DNA of 64,000 nucleotides from Antitrichia curtipendula (Eukaryota; Streptophyta; Bryopsida; Hypnales; Leucodontaceae), in contig OX579640.1 in NCBI GenBank assembly GCA_951230915.1, forward strand, positions 15,830,981-15,894,980, written 5' to 3'. The notes under the pieces are model-generated. The model was not told the origin of the DNA. It worked only from the letters and a program-made list of their open reading frames with translations, and searched no databases. Of the stretch, positions 22,044-35,249 are shown piece after piece (within the stretch, counting starts at the first letter, position 1; every line of letters begins with the position of its first letter). The position numbers and the translations under genes are program-made.

Positions 22044-24671
22044 TTAACAAGGACAAAAAAAATAGAAATTGTAAAAGTAGACAAAGCATTCCGTAATGTT
22101 TGGTTGATCACCTTGGTGATAGGCCCTCATGTTTGGGTCCTTTTGCCTCCCATTTGTTTGAGTTCTTTTCACCTTATAATGTTAGGTTGATTGCCTTAAT
22201 GATACACCTCATCTTTGGATCCTTTGCCTTCCTTTAGTTCCAGTTCTTTTTCACTATAGTAGGGACAATCCAACCTTCATATTCAAGAATGTGGTGTTTT
22301 TTCTACTTGACATTGAAATTAGAATACAACTTTAGAAAATCTACCAACAACTGATAAACTATAATGTAGTCATAGTCAAAGAATTTTGCACCTACTTTAT
22401 TACCATTTTCTTGGAAATTCTACCTTATTGTCATGTTGTCAATCATGGATCTAATTGACGTACAATCATTTTCAAATAATTTTGCTCAATTTTGAATAAT
22501 CCTATCTTACCTTCATGTTTTAAAGATGAAAGAGGTATTACCAATCAAATTCTTTGACAACCATGATTGTATACCAATGAAGTTTAATATTTTTAGTCAT
22601 GTATAGGAAAATAGCATCTAAACTTAAGTGAAGTCCAAAAATGGCATGTCAATATTTTATAAAAAGTGATTTTCAAATTCATGCCCTAATTTAAATGTCT
22701 TATTGTTGAGCATTATTTAGCAATGAGTATCTATCAGTTATTTATGTTTATTATGGCACATTTTTTGACATATACTCACTAGCAAGTAATTTGACCTTAA
22801 TACACTCTGACTCATATACCTATATTCATTTGAGTTTGTAGTTTTTATATTTTCAGACTAACATGGGTAATGCATATTTCCAATGTCACAATTCAATTTA
22901 GCCAAGGCACATTGAAAATTTTTAATGGATTTTTTGAGATTTTGAAATGTGCTCTAATATTAGTTCATTTTTTAAGATTTAAATATTATCCACTTAGTAG
23001 ATCAAAATTGTTTTTAAAACTCCAATATGCACATTATTATTTTTTACATTGTATCAATAAACTTTAATGTGCACACTGAATTTTTTTGCTCAAAAAAATG
23101 AAAGAAAATAATGTGCAAATGGCCTTCATCTACAGATTGGATTCTCCACTCTTGTGATGTTGTGTTTTCAACCAGCCTTCAATTGTTGTTTTGCGGATTT
23201 TAGGTGTTATAATTATTTTCTTCCCTATAGAGGGTGGGTGGGTATTTGACTTCTGTTCCCAATTTGTTTAATTCTTTTTTTATTTAGAAAGTTACTTACT
23301 CTTATGATCAAATGTTTTAAGAAATTCAGAATTAACTACAATTGATTTGTCTTATTAGTGTGCATGACAATAATTATCAAAGTGACACTATGTACAAAAT
23401 AATTAATTTAATATAGGTTGAAAATTATTGCATTCTAGTAATGTTCATAGAAATTTGTTTTTGTAATAACAATAATTTTAAAAGCAACACCAATGTTTTG
23501 GGCTCACTAATAGTACAAATCAATGTACATCCATAAGCAATTGCATCTTCTCATGGGAATGATGTGATTTTTATAAATACATATGGTAGAAATACCTAAT
23601 TCCATTGGTCTTCCAATTCTTTCAAGTAGAGGTCAATTGAAGTATTACCGGGAGTATTACCAATAAGACCTTAAAATCATCCTTGTAAAATATCTTCAAC
23701 TTCACACATGTTGCAACATAGTTTTAATTTTTAAAGTAATAGAGACGTTAATAAACCATCTTGGTATTTTTGAATTTTTCAAAGATGCAATTTTTAAAGT
23801 GTTTTTTAGTCTTGACTTTAAATAATCATAAAAATTAAAATATTCTCCAAAAAAAATAATGTTGATTTGAAAATTTATGACTTTTTATTTATCTTCAAGT
23901 TAAAATAAATCCCTAATTATAATTTCGACTCTATTTATGCACACCAACTTAAATGAATGGTTTTACATTTTTCTATGGAATACATTAGTTAAACTTGCCT
24001 ATTTTTAGCCATTTTTGAATTGTGGTATTGCACCAATATAAAATTTAATATTTAACAAGAAAATTTTATCTTAGAATTTAAATTGTATTATGATTATGAT
24101 AAGCTAACTCAAATATTTTATTTTATATTTTATATGATTTGATTGTTTAAAAAATTCAATTTTTAATTTTTTAATTTTTAGCTTCAAAATATTTATTTGG
24201 TTTCTTAAATAAAAATTTAAATATTATTTTTGACAAAAGAAAATTAATAATTTGAATTTTTTTATCATTTTCAAGTCTAAATACATCATCAAACTTCTTC
24301 AAGAAGATTGTTCATGCTTTGAAAAGAATAATCTATTATATACCAAACACTTTACAACATTGTTTGGACAATTGGACATGACTTGTGTATACCTAATTTT
24401 TATTTTTTTTCCCTTCATATCCTATGTCTCATAACACTTTTAATTACTATCTGTAGGTGTATAACAAGGGATGAAAAGACACTAATTTTTATTTTTTGTA
24501 AAAGGCACAAGATTAATAATACCTACAAAATTCATGTCAATGTTGTATTCATATTTCATGGAAAAAATTAAATCATCTCCTTTTCTATTATATCTTGTAC
24601 ATAGATTAAAGTGCAAATAATTGTTTTATTTTTATTTTTACTTTCATCTTTATGTGTTATGCATAGGCACA

Positions 24672-24702
24672 TTAATAATAATATTATTATTATTATTATT
24701 AA
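24672..24702. repeat. AAT/ATT microsatellite
   Basis: Short trinucleotide tract at the place corresponding to the longer tract at 18086-18140 in copy A. Confidence 0.85.
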
Positions 24703-27074
24703 TTCTATCCACTTTTTGGATGTAAGAATTAAAATTTTGCTCATCTTGGGTCCTATGTCATGCCAAAGGTGCATGGGAATACTTTTAATTACTATTGCCA
24801 GACATCCTACATACCAATATTACAAAGTTGTGCAAATAGTTTTGGATTAGCATATGACCTTTGCTATAGAAATGCTTTGCATATAATCTCTATACCCTTA
24901 ATTCTCTTAAATAATTCCAGGCTTATCTTCAATTTTTCTTTCATCCAAATCTCAATCTTACTAGTGTGCTAAGTGTCATTGCCACAACCTAAATAAAAGT
25001 AGAAGTAAGTTTCTATTTTTTAAACTCATTAAAACTTTCAAATGCAATATCTATTCCGTGAGTCAAAATGCCATAGAACAAAGCCCTTGCATCCATTCTT
25101 GCCAAGGACTTTCCGATGGTACCAAAAAAGTGATTGGAAGATGAATGGTTTTGCAGATCTCACCAGAATAAACAAATAGCCAAATTTTTAGAGAATTAAA
25201 AGTTTGACTTTATCTTAGGTCCCATGTCATGCAAAAGGCACATGTGAACACTTTTAACCACTATGTGCTGGACATCCTTCGTGCCAATATCACAAAGCTG
25301 TGCAAATAGGTGTAGATTAGCATATGGCCTTTGCTATATTTATGCTTTGCATATAATTTCTTTATTATATCCTTAATTCTCCTAAATAATCCCAAACCTA
25401 TTTTCAAATTCTCTTTTAATAAAATCTGAATCCTATAATTCCCACAATAACTCAGTAACTAATATAGGTAGTTTTGATTTTAAATTAATGATAGATATTT
25501 ACTTCAAATGTTTTGAAATTTTTCCACAATGTAGATCTACTAGTAAAATACTCACATATCAATTTTCATTTGTGATCTAAAATATAATTATAAAAGTTTG
25601 ATGGACATTTTTCCACTGTTGACTATGTAACCTTTCATGGCCTCTACACTCTACTTGTATTTTGTGCATGATAAAAGGTTCCAAATCCATTAAAGCCAAT
25701 TTTTTGAGACAAGATAGTAGATAAGCTAAAAAAAAATATCCTCAAAGTCATATAGCCATATCACAAAAACTCAAGAAGACTGAAGCTCCCAAACACATTC
25801 TTCTTGGTTGCTTTGGAATCTAAATACTACCACTTTGACGCCTTATATTTCCATTTTTTGTTATAAGAGATCTAGATCTTAAAATTATTATTATGATATA
25901 TCAACCTTCCAAAAATCCATATCCAAAATATTATCTTGATCAATTCAACACTTTATCCAAACACAAACTCAAATTTTTTTACAACGATGTTTCTTTCCAT
26001 AATAAAACAACAACAATTGTACAACTTAGCATTTCAAGTACATCCCACACCTCAAACCCACCAAGAGTCAAGAGAGACAAAGGACCACTTTCTACCTCTA
26101 AGTAGCCAACTCCAACCCTAAAAGGCTAGCCTCTAGCTAATCCTAACCCATCCTAACTCTAAGATCAACTACTAACCAATCGATTATCAACTGACAACTA
26201 ACAAGAACTTCTAACACTACACACACTTTAACATACAAAAATGACTATTTCAACTAGTAGACAATCCACATTACAACTCTAGTGTCCGGCATGGATTCAT
26301 GCTAGTCATCTAATAAGCCATATCCCCTATTCTAAATACATTTTAATGATACTAGTGTGCCATATGTTGTTGCTACAGTATAATAAAATTTTCAAAAAAT
26401 AAAATTCATAAAAACTTTGATATTCAATATGTGTTATGTTGCAACTTGTGAGTCAAAACACCACAAAACAAAATTTGTACACCCCCCCTCGAAAAGAGCT
26501 TTCTCATTGTACCAAGAATACAATTGGAGGTTAACGGTTCTTAAAATCTTACTAGAATAAACAAAACAAAATTAAACAAACAAACAAAAATAATTTAACT
26601 TTTCTAATTTCCATCTAGTTTTCTAATTTTCAAGGTCTACAAACACTTCAAAAAATCTATATCTTTTACACCATCACTTAGAACGACACAAACCTTATTA
26701 CGTGCAAACATCCTTTCCTAGGGCTTTCCAATAATACCAAGTGTGCCCCGGTTGGCCTAACAATTACGATCAAGATTCCAATGTCCGTCACAAACAAACA
26801 AAACAAAATAAAAAATTTCATTAGTAGTATAGACTAGTTTATTAAATTTAATAATGCAATTGCGTAGTTAAGTCCTACAATATTTTTTACTTCTTGGTGT
26901 ATGCAACATATTTTTGAATATAAAGATTTGCAAATACAACTTGTAAACTCTATTGGCATAAAAAATTCTTGTAGCTAGAAGGTGGCCTTCTTATAGCATA
27001 AAATTTGTGAATATTTTGTACATTGTATTTGAAGTTACAAAAATCTCTACACACTTGGAAAATGTCTTGGTGTT

Positions 27075-27271
27075 AATATGAATTAGTGTTACTACAATGG
27101 GGTGCACTGATCAAAGTAACATATGTAATAGAAAAGAGCAAGTTAATAGAGTGCCAAACGACAGTGAGCGGACATTTTCATTGTTCGGCGGGCAGCCGAG
27201 GTATATATGTTTCTTCCATATTATAGTGTTAATGCTCCAAAGATGCATTGCTTGCATCTTTTGGGTACATA
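27075..27271. mobile_element. unclassified 197-bp insertion (X) with 13-bp target duplication
   Basis: Copy A reads GTGTCTTGGTGTT once (about 19882-19895). Copy B has ATGTCTTGGTGTT at 27062-27074, then 197 extra bases, then GTGTCTCGGTGTT at 27272-27284. The insert begins AATATGAATTAGTGTTACTA, includes TTCGGCGGGCAGCC and ends with a stem (AGATGC-ATTGCTT-GCATCT) followed by TTTTGGGTACATA. Its first 105 bases recur at 63260-63365, and its last 40 resemble the hairpin blocks at 10661 and 11071. A long, slightly diverged target duplication suggests a retroposon (SINE-like), but there is no clear A tail and no certain tRNA-derived head. Confidence 0.6.
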
Positions 27272-28230
27272 GTGTCTCGGTGTTAAAGGTATACAGAGTG
27301 ATTTAGTCAAACCACAATTTTTGGAGAAATTACAAGTGAATTTTTTTGGCCTTAAACATTAAATAAGTATTCTTTGCATTCAAGATTTTTAATTTCCAAA
27401 AGCACATTCTTGTGGCATTATAAAGAATTTTTACGCCAAAAAGCTTCAAAAATACTAGACAAATAGTATGTACAAGTGCTTATGCATGTTGAATAGACAC
27501 TTATTTATGTAGATACACAATACATGAAAAGTTAGATTGATGTGTACATGTGGCTAGTGTCCTAGTTTTCCTTTGGACACTATGTTATTGGCTAGTGTTC
27601 AGTACTATCTGGACAAGCTCATTGAATAGACACTTATTCCTATTGATTTTCATTAAAAGTCAGATTGATGCGCAACGATCGCAAAGTGCCTATTGAAAGT
27701 GTCTTTTTGGACAGTCTGACTAAGCACTTGAATGGATACTTATTCTGATAGATGCACGTGAATGTTTGATTGATGTAGACTAGTGACAACTGACTAGTGC
27801 TTGCATCCATGTTTGCCTTAATACACTTTGGATAGTCTAACCAACTCATTGACTAGATACATATCTATGTAGATATACATAAAAGTTTGTTTATTTGATG
27901 TGGCCTGGCAGCACTAGTAATGTCTATATCATCTATACATTTTTATATGTTATTGTAGTACGAAGCTACAATTTGTAGTCTCCAATGAACCAATTGCTCA
28001 TCCAATATGGTCGCACCCTTTGATGTCTACTTCACATGAAAATTTTCCACTATAACATTTTCTTTTAATGTCCATTTAGATACAAATACAAATGCTCAAT
28101 CCACCAAACCAATAGTATTTCTTTATAAATACATCAAAAATCCTATTAAGAAAGCAATATATTCTTTACATGAACTTAAACAAAAAAATCAGAAGCAAAA
28201 ATGCCAATATATAATACAAATTCTAATACA

Positions 28231-28414
28231 AAAGTAAACACAATTTTTTTGGTTTTAACAGTTCTTAGGAACACAATAGGTTCATTGTTGCAAGGTCTCA
28301 TTGAGAAAGTGTTAAGATGTTATTGGAATTTAGCAAAGGTGGATGAATAGAAAATTATGATAGATGAAACACGTGACACAATTTGCGTTTACTCTAATAG
28401 ATATAGTTTACTAG
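28231..28414. other. short spacer
   Basis: AT-rich sequence between the segmental duplication and the family E element; nothing recognised. Confidence 0.4.
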
Positions 28415-28418
28415 TTAA

Positions 28419-29349
28419 CCCTTAAAGGACCAAGTGTTCATTCAACGTATGCAAGAAATCTCGGGTAGTTTCCAACAAAGTCATTTTCGATCGGATATTC
28501 ATGCAATTTAGACACAATGTGTAGACATATACCTCCTTCATCAAAAACTAATTTTTTTTCTGATTGGGTACTCAGATCAAAAGTTATGTTGCCCTGAACT
28601 TTTTAGGCAGCTTGGACAATTTGGAAATCTTTGAAGAATCTTTTGCAAAAAAATCAACAAGTTTTGAAATATGGCATGTATGTAATTAATAAAATATGGC
28701 ATGCAATTTCTCCCAAAAAAAAATTTAGTTGGAAAATTACATTCTAAGAGGAGTCAAACTTTGTTAGATATATTGGGGTGGTTTCAAGAAAAAACATTTT
28801 CTTCTAACTTCAAGTCCTATTATCTTGCAATTAGTGAAGTCAAAACTCTTGAAATATTTTCCACATATTCCAAATGTTTGTCTCTAAGTTTTCATTGTTT
28901 GGATTTCAAATAAAATATTTTCTCATTGCACAAAAAAATAACTAGTGTATTGCCAATCCACTTAACCTCCTTGCATTGCAAGGTGATTTAGAATAATTTA
29001 GATTCCATGTTTTCTTCTAATTTTTTTTTTGAAAGAACCTAATATCATATATTTATGAATGGTCAAAAATATTGTGTTTGTGTAGAGAATTGTTTTACTT
29101 TAAATGAGCCCGAAGTCTGCTGACCCTATTTTGCGGGATTGGAAAAATGTTTTTTTCTCACGTCAAATGCTATAATCTTTCAATCCGTGCAAAGAAAAGG
29201 GCTGAAATTTTTTCAGACTTTGGTAAAATATTTTACTTTAGTTTTGTATGGTTGAAGTTAAAAAAAAAGTTTAGATTTTCTTTTTTGAATACCAAAAAGT
29301 CGCAGTTTTTGGAATGTCTCCCTCGAAACCCCCCTTGGTCTTTTAGGGG
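28419..29349 (+). mobile_element. TTAA element family E, intact copy
   Basis: 931 bp between TTAA at 28415-28418 and 29350-29353. Left end CCCTTAAAGGACCAAG; right end reverse-complemented CCCCTAAAAGACCAAGGGG. The two termini match over about 16 bases with few differences. Inner phrases TATCTTGCAATTAGTGAAGTC and CAAATGCTATAATCTTTCAA are variants of modules also seen in A, B and C. No transposase. Fragments of the family are at 9697-10471 and about 35975-36200. Confidence 0.85.
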
Positions 29350-29353
29350 TTAA

Positions 29354-32300
29354 ATATTGTTAGAGAGGTAATGGAGACCTTCACTAAATATGTACATTAC
29401 ATGTTCAACAATGCATGAAGTTCAAATCATATTATTTATCTATGATAAAAGAAAGAATATTGAATGAACTTAGGTTTGTTGCAAATATGAGTCATATTTA
29501 GTTTGAGTTTTGCATCAAGAAAAATTATTTTATGCATCTCAAATAGAAATTATCCTTGCAATTAAAATTTTAAAATGTATAAATAATATTCAAATTAATT
29601 TTAAAATATTTTATATTAAAAATTCACTAATAATTTAATTTATACTTTTAGAATGTGATTTTTATGATTAACTAAATTTTCATCTTACATCAATCAACAC
29701 AAAATTTTGGACCAAAGATTTGCTCATAAAGACATCATTTTTTCCAAATAGAAGATTTTAACACTTCAATAATCTTGTGACTTTGAGTTTATTTTTTTAC
29801 TAAAAAATGGATAAGAGAAAATCCTATATATAATATAATTATTCAAAATCAATCTATTCATATATATATAATATATATAAAATAAAAAAACAAAACATTT
29901 TGCCCCTCAGAAATGTTGCACCAGGTTAATTAATCTTGAATACCATCTTTATTGTCCACCCCACAAATGGCACTATATACATCCAAATATAGTAAAAGCA
30001 CCTTTACTTGTATTCAAACAAAACAAATTTGGCTTTAGTTAGTGTCAAAAGGAGAGTTCAATGGTATTCTATAGAGATTGAATCATTTATTATCAAGTAA
30101 TTTTTTTTGACAACCATCATTTTAATGACAAGTTTTTTTTGAAATCTATTATTAATGGTTGGATACTAAGATTAGGATATGTCAATGAATCATTTGCTAA
30201 ATGCTCATTGAAGAAATTTGATCCCTTGACCTTTGAAATAGATGTCCTTTGCTCAATGAGTCATATCCAAATAATCTTGGTATTCAAGACTTGTTTACTA
30301 TAAACCATATTTGATGCAACATTGACTTGTAGTGTATAAAGGAATGTTTTTAATGCAATGATTTGCATTAAATGCAAGAAGGTTTCTATTAATGAAAAAT
30401 GATCCATTGGCTAAATAAAATTATTGAATTCTTGATCGCATTAAACAATTTTTGAAACTTTTTTTTGCGTTTAAAAAACCCAAAATGATAGAAGATCTTG
30501 CATATGACTACTTCACTAGGGCATCAAATGTGGGAAAATGCAACAAATCCCTTGCATATGTATGCCTTTTATATCTAAGCATGTTAGAAGAATAGACATA
30601 CTTTTAGTATTTTGACAAGTAATTGCTAAAATTTAGTAGTAAGACACCAAACATTTATTTCATACTAGAATCAAGGGAAGTGCATATAAGAAAGTAATGA
30701 TTGGATAAATGAATGGAGACATATATATTTCTATAATATGAACTTCCTCAAGAATGGTATTCTTTTCCTCTAGGATATAAATAAATTTAGTAAATTTGTT
30801 CATTTGAATGCATATAATATATAAAAATAGCCTCTTTTTGAACTGCAATGTTATGTGCCAACATAATATTTGTGTATAATATCTAAGTAACTATGGTCAT
30901 ATAATGGGTTGTAAAATTCACATAATAACTCTTTGAGTTTTTATTACCCCCCAAAACTCCGTTGTATTTTGGTCCAAGAAAAAAAATCCATTAGAATTGA
31001 GATGTTTTTGATGGATATTAACGAGCATAGTGAAAAATTAACCATAAGATCTTATTTTTGCCTCCATTAATAATACACAATAATAAACTAATGACTTAAA
31101 TTCTTCACTATCTTCAAGATTGAAGTGCTTAAAGTTGAAGTGTATATTGTTTGCTGATAGGGGACTTTCTATTTCAAATTCAATAAATAAAAACTAAGGT
31201 ATATATCTTATTGTATGTTTTGGTAGGATTTAAAACTTGGGTTGAAAACTAATACATATGACTTCTTTTTTGTTACTTCTTGATTCCCTTTGGTTGTGTA
31301 AGTGTCCTTACCTTGGTTGATGTATCTATTGAATATTTTATAGTACCTTAATGTTGTCCATTAATTAGAAGACTGAAGTTGAAAAAAATTGTATTTAGTT
31401 ATTTCTGAAAGCATTTTCTCAAGTTGAATTTTTGCACATGCAACAAATTTGTGCTACCTTTTCACATATGTAGAAGAAACCTTTCATGATAATAACAAAC
31501 AATATAGGACAATGTACTTACTTTGTGATATGTGATACAACTATATAAAGGCAACTTAGATATAATGTGCATAAATTTCTTATACTTAACGATGAAGACA
31601 AATTTAACATATACAAAGAGAATTTTTTAATTTCTACACACAAAAAATGAAGTTAACTATAAGGAACATGAATTCTTTATATTGAAAGTAAACTAATTAC
31701 ACCAATTGTAAATTGATTGCATTGAAGCTAATGCATCTAACAATTAAAATTTCTACTTAGCCTCTCATTAGTTCAAAGAAATTTCTTTGATTTTTCTCTC
31801 TTTGAGCACTCCAAATAATACCTTTTCAATATTAGAGACACATATTCTATTATTAATACATAAAGTGGGATAATGATCTTTGTTATCAACTAGGTGTATT
31901 CATTTTTGAATTAGATGCTTTGACCTTCTATTTTATAGTAGTATAAGTTGTTTTTTAAACCCCAATCTAAACATGTTACTGCTTACAAATTTGCAAAGAA
32001 TTGGGAATGTGAAGAAAACCATGTCCTTGAAAATCAACAACTCTTCTCTTCATTTTTCCTTATTTGTTCCCTTCAATTTCATGATTAATTGATTACAAAC
32101 CATCCGTCACATTCCAAATTGCATAGATTTGAGTACCAAGATTTTCATCTTTGGTAATTTTTTGTGAATACAAGGAACTCATTTGCATCTTGAATACAAA
32201 GAAAGAAGAATATGGCAATGAAGAGGTTTCAAAACCCTTCAAATATATTTATTCCAAGAGTGAAGAAAAAGCACAATATAAATTTTACTTGCATGGAGTT

Positions 32301-34381
32301 GACAAGAGAATATTGCATGTCACTTGAAGATAAATATTCCTCCACAAACCTCACACAAAAGGGGAACGATAGTCATCGAGGTACGAACAATGAACAAAAA
32401 GAATTCACCATTTCAAAGGGGATTTAAATACTTTCTCTATTTTCTTCCAACAACTAAATATTGTCATGGTTGTTATCCTATGGATGCTAATTGTGACCTT
32501 CAAGGATTTAAGATAAAATACAAACGCAATGTCATGAGCTACAATAAATTCCCTTGGTGCAAATAAATTAGTTGAGTTTGAAATCTCATATGACTCCTTT
32601 TTTTGTATGAGTGATATCCATAATACGATAGATTCTTATTTTTTTAAATCCAATTTCATTTAAACAATGAAGCATAGATATTCATATTTTAAAAGACTAA
32701 AATGAATTTGCAAATAATGTTTGAGTGCAAATAGAATGACGTTTATCAAGGGATTATAGCACATAATAAAGAAACTATTATGAAATTAAATGTTATTCTT
32801 ATTTTTCTATAATTTTGCATGATAATACTTGGAAAGATTCTAAATCAATACAAACTTGAACATTCATTACACCCAAAATTGCAATGCTCATGGATTTTGA
32901 AATATTAGGCTACAAATATATTCAAGCAAAATCTTTGAATAAAAAGATTTTTTTACAATATCAGTATGATTTTTGGTGTACTTGTTACTTGTATACATCA
33001 ATTGGATTTGAAAATATAGATGATTTACTATACAATTTACAAGTTTTCATCATTTTTGAGAAGGGATTTGATTTGTCATGATTTTTTTAGAGAGATGGTG
33101 ATTTTGGAAAATATGTTGGAAAAGTTTGAGAAACATTTTTTAATTTAGAATGAATGAAGGTGCCAACAAAACACCTCAAAAAGCTTACAAATGAGGATGA
33201 CAAGCCACATTTGAATAAACAAATACATTTCGTCTATTAATTTATATATGTATATATGTAAATTTTTTTATTATTCTAATATTGTAGTCAAATTAGGTAC
33301 AGTTTGAATTTTGAGCAAAAATTTGCTTGAAAACTATTTAAAAAATATGCAAAAAGGTGAAATTGCTAAATTGATGTAAATTCATAGATTGGTATCGTCC
33401 CTTTTGGGACAAATGTTTAAGGTCAAATATTTAAAATGATTATTCTTCACACAAATTTTCTTCTTTTATTAAAAAAGGATGAACGTAAGTTTCATCACTC
33501 TAGTGAAGATTTTTTTTTTTGACTTCCAAAATATATGAAATAAAAAGTCCTAATCACAACTTAGAGCATCCTCATTCAAACTAATATATTAAACCTCCAA
33601 ATGTGTTTTTAACTTTTGACTCCTATATAAGGGTGATTGCAAGAAAGACATGTCCTATTTTGCGTCACGATTGGAGTGACGGAGTTGTCATCAATCATAA
33701 TTTTTGAAAAATGAAGCCAATGCATTTGGAATTTTAATGAAGATGATTAACTTAGAAGTGTGAGATTCCTTGTTTTTAAGAAATTTTGAAAAAATAATTT
33801 ATAATTAAATTTCAATTAAGCTAATTTTTTCCACTTTGAGGTTTATGATTTTTTAGTACTATGGTTTTTCCAAAAATAATGATGTAAACTTGAAATTTTC
33901 GTGGGCTATTTCCACACTAGATAGGCATGTATCTAACAAAGAAAATTTTTAAAAACATTATTTTATGTCCTCTACATGCGTACTAATAGGGGTCCCTTGC
34001 ATGCTCGCTTGCACGCGCCTTCTGAACATTGAAGATGGTTTTGAGATCATTCTTTTGGTGAAATATCTTCATCATAAAGTTTTTCAATTTATAGTTGGTC
34101 AAATGGTCAATTTTTAGCTTAAGAAAATTGCTTTTCCTATTTTTCACAATCTAAAACGTCAAAGTACTTATTTTTGTGAGGTTTTGCACTTTTTCTAGTT
34201 CTCCTACTTAGAAAAAATTTCTAAGCTTTTCCTTTCTAGGGTATCTCTTCTTTTTAAAAGTGTATACATTGGACATATTTTAATTTTTAAATTTTTTTTT
34301 TTTCTAATTTTAAAGTATTCCCCCCCAAATCATGAGTATTGTGCAAAACACTACCCAAAATAGTTAGTCTTTCTTGCAACC
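29354..34381. other. five kilobases without a recognisable gene
   Basis: Strongly AT-rich on both strands, with only short open frames, none with a domain I recognise. A TA-rich tract occurs at about 29863-29890 (ATATATATAATATATATAA). No clear element termini found. Confidence 0.45.
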
Positions 34382-34745
34382 AATTATAATTGGAACTTGA
34401 AATTACTATCATTGGAAACGCATCCAAAGTATTTTTTGGACAAGACATAAGAAATTCAAATTTAGACATTAAACAACCACTTCAAAAGCATGCTAAAAGT
34501 TTGAAATTATAGAAGCTTTGGCAAATCACTTCAACCAGAGTATAATTTGTGGAATTACACATTGTATTTGGAGTGCAATTGGTCAAGTTTTGCTTTAGTA
34601 AGTGTGGTTTATTGAAGCTACTACCGTTTTTCTTAAAACTTCTAGCTTGCTTTGGAAGTGTTTGTCCAATGTCTAAATTTTGAATCATCTGGTGTCTGTT
34701 CAAATGTGCTTCCAATGGTAGTAGTTTCAAGTTCTAATTATATAG
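34382..34745. repeat. inverted repeat with ~110-bp arms
   Basis: The arm 34382-34493 (TATAATTGGAACTTGAAATT ... CATTAAACAACCACTTCAAA) is the diverged reverse complement of 34636-34745 (TTTGGAAGTGTTTGTCCAATG ... TTTCAAGTTCTAATTATA), around about 140 bases of unpaired sequence. No TTAA or other target duplication at the limits. It may be the core of an old foldback element. Confidence 0.65.
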
Positions 34746-35249
34746 GAGTCAAAAGTCAGAAATACATTTGGAGGGTCACTATACCGGTTCCACTGAAGAT
34801 GCTCCGTTTACACTACTTTTTGGAAGCTTGGAAACTTGAAAAAGAACTGAAATCCCTGTCGGAGAAGAGTTAGCAGATTGATGAATGATAGGACTTCATA
34901 AATGCTAATGAAGAGTGACTTCAAATGTGCTAATGAGTGGCACTAAACTTTTTATTTTTTATTTTTTAACAAATGGGAAACCCACTGCATTAAATGGCAC
35001 TACACTTGAGAGACTTGAGTTCAGTTGCTTCAAAAGGTGTGCAAATCAGTTGGAAAGACCCAAAAAATTTGGATTGGTTTTCTTTCCCTCAATTATTAGT
35101 TTTGCCTGTCACCTGCACGGGAACACAAGTTCCCTGTGGACCTGGCTGAGATGTCTCTTTTCCTGCCACCTTAGGGAACATTCACACCAAGGGGGTAAAG
35201 TAAAAATAAGGTGGGACAAAGTTCTCAGAAAAGTTTTGAACTTCTCATC
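34746..35249. other. unassigned; part of a 164-codon open frame
   Basis: The frame 34915-35409 (plus) is the longest outside known elements in this part, but it shows no domain, is rich in Cys/Ser/Phe, and runs into a tandem repeat. I do not call it a gene. Confidence 0.3.

Larger units (their letters stand above)
20810..28230. repeat. tandem segmental duplication, copy B
   Basis: Second copy of the segment, directly adjoining copy A without spacer. It is longer because of a family C element (21118-22043), extra DNA at 22670-23826 and 25280-25910, and insertion X (27075-27271). The 25227-25430 part is a second, diverged copy of the adjacent 24757-25000 cassette (AAGGTGCATGGGAATACTTTT / AAGGCACATGTGAACACTTTT and downstream). 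No host gene recognised. Confidence 0.9.

Noticed and set aside
21114..22047. Harbinger/Tourist (TTA or TAA duplication) as an alternative for the TTAA families
   Set aside because: A 3-bp duplication would make the two ends unequal by one base. The ends are symmetric only with TTAA, and they do not resemble the GGG/GGC starts of Tourist MITEs.
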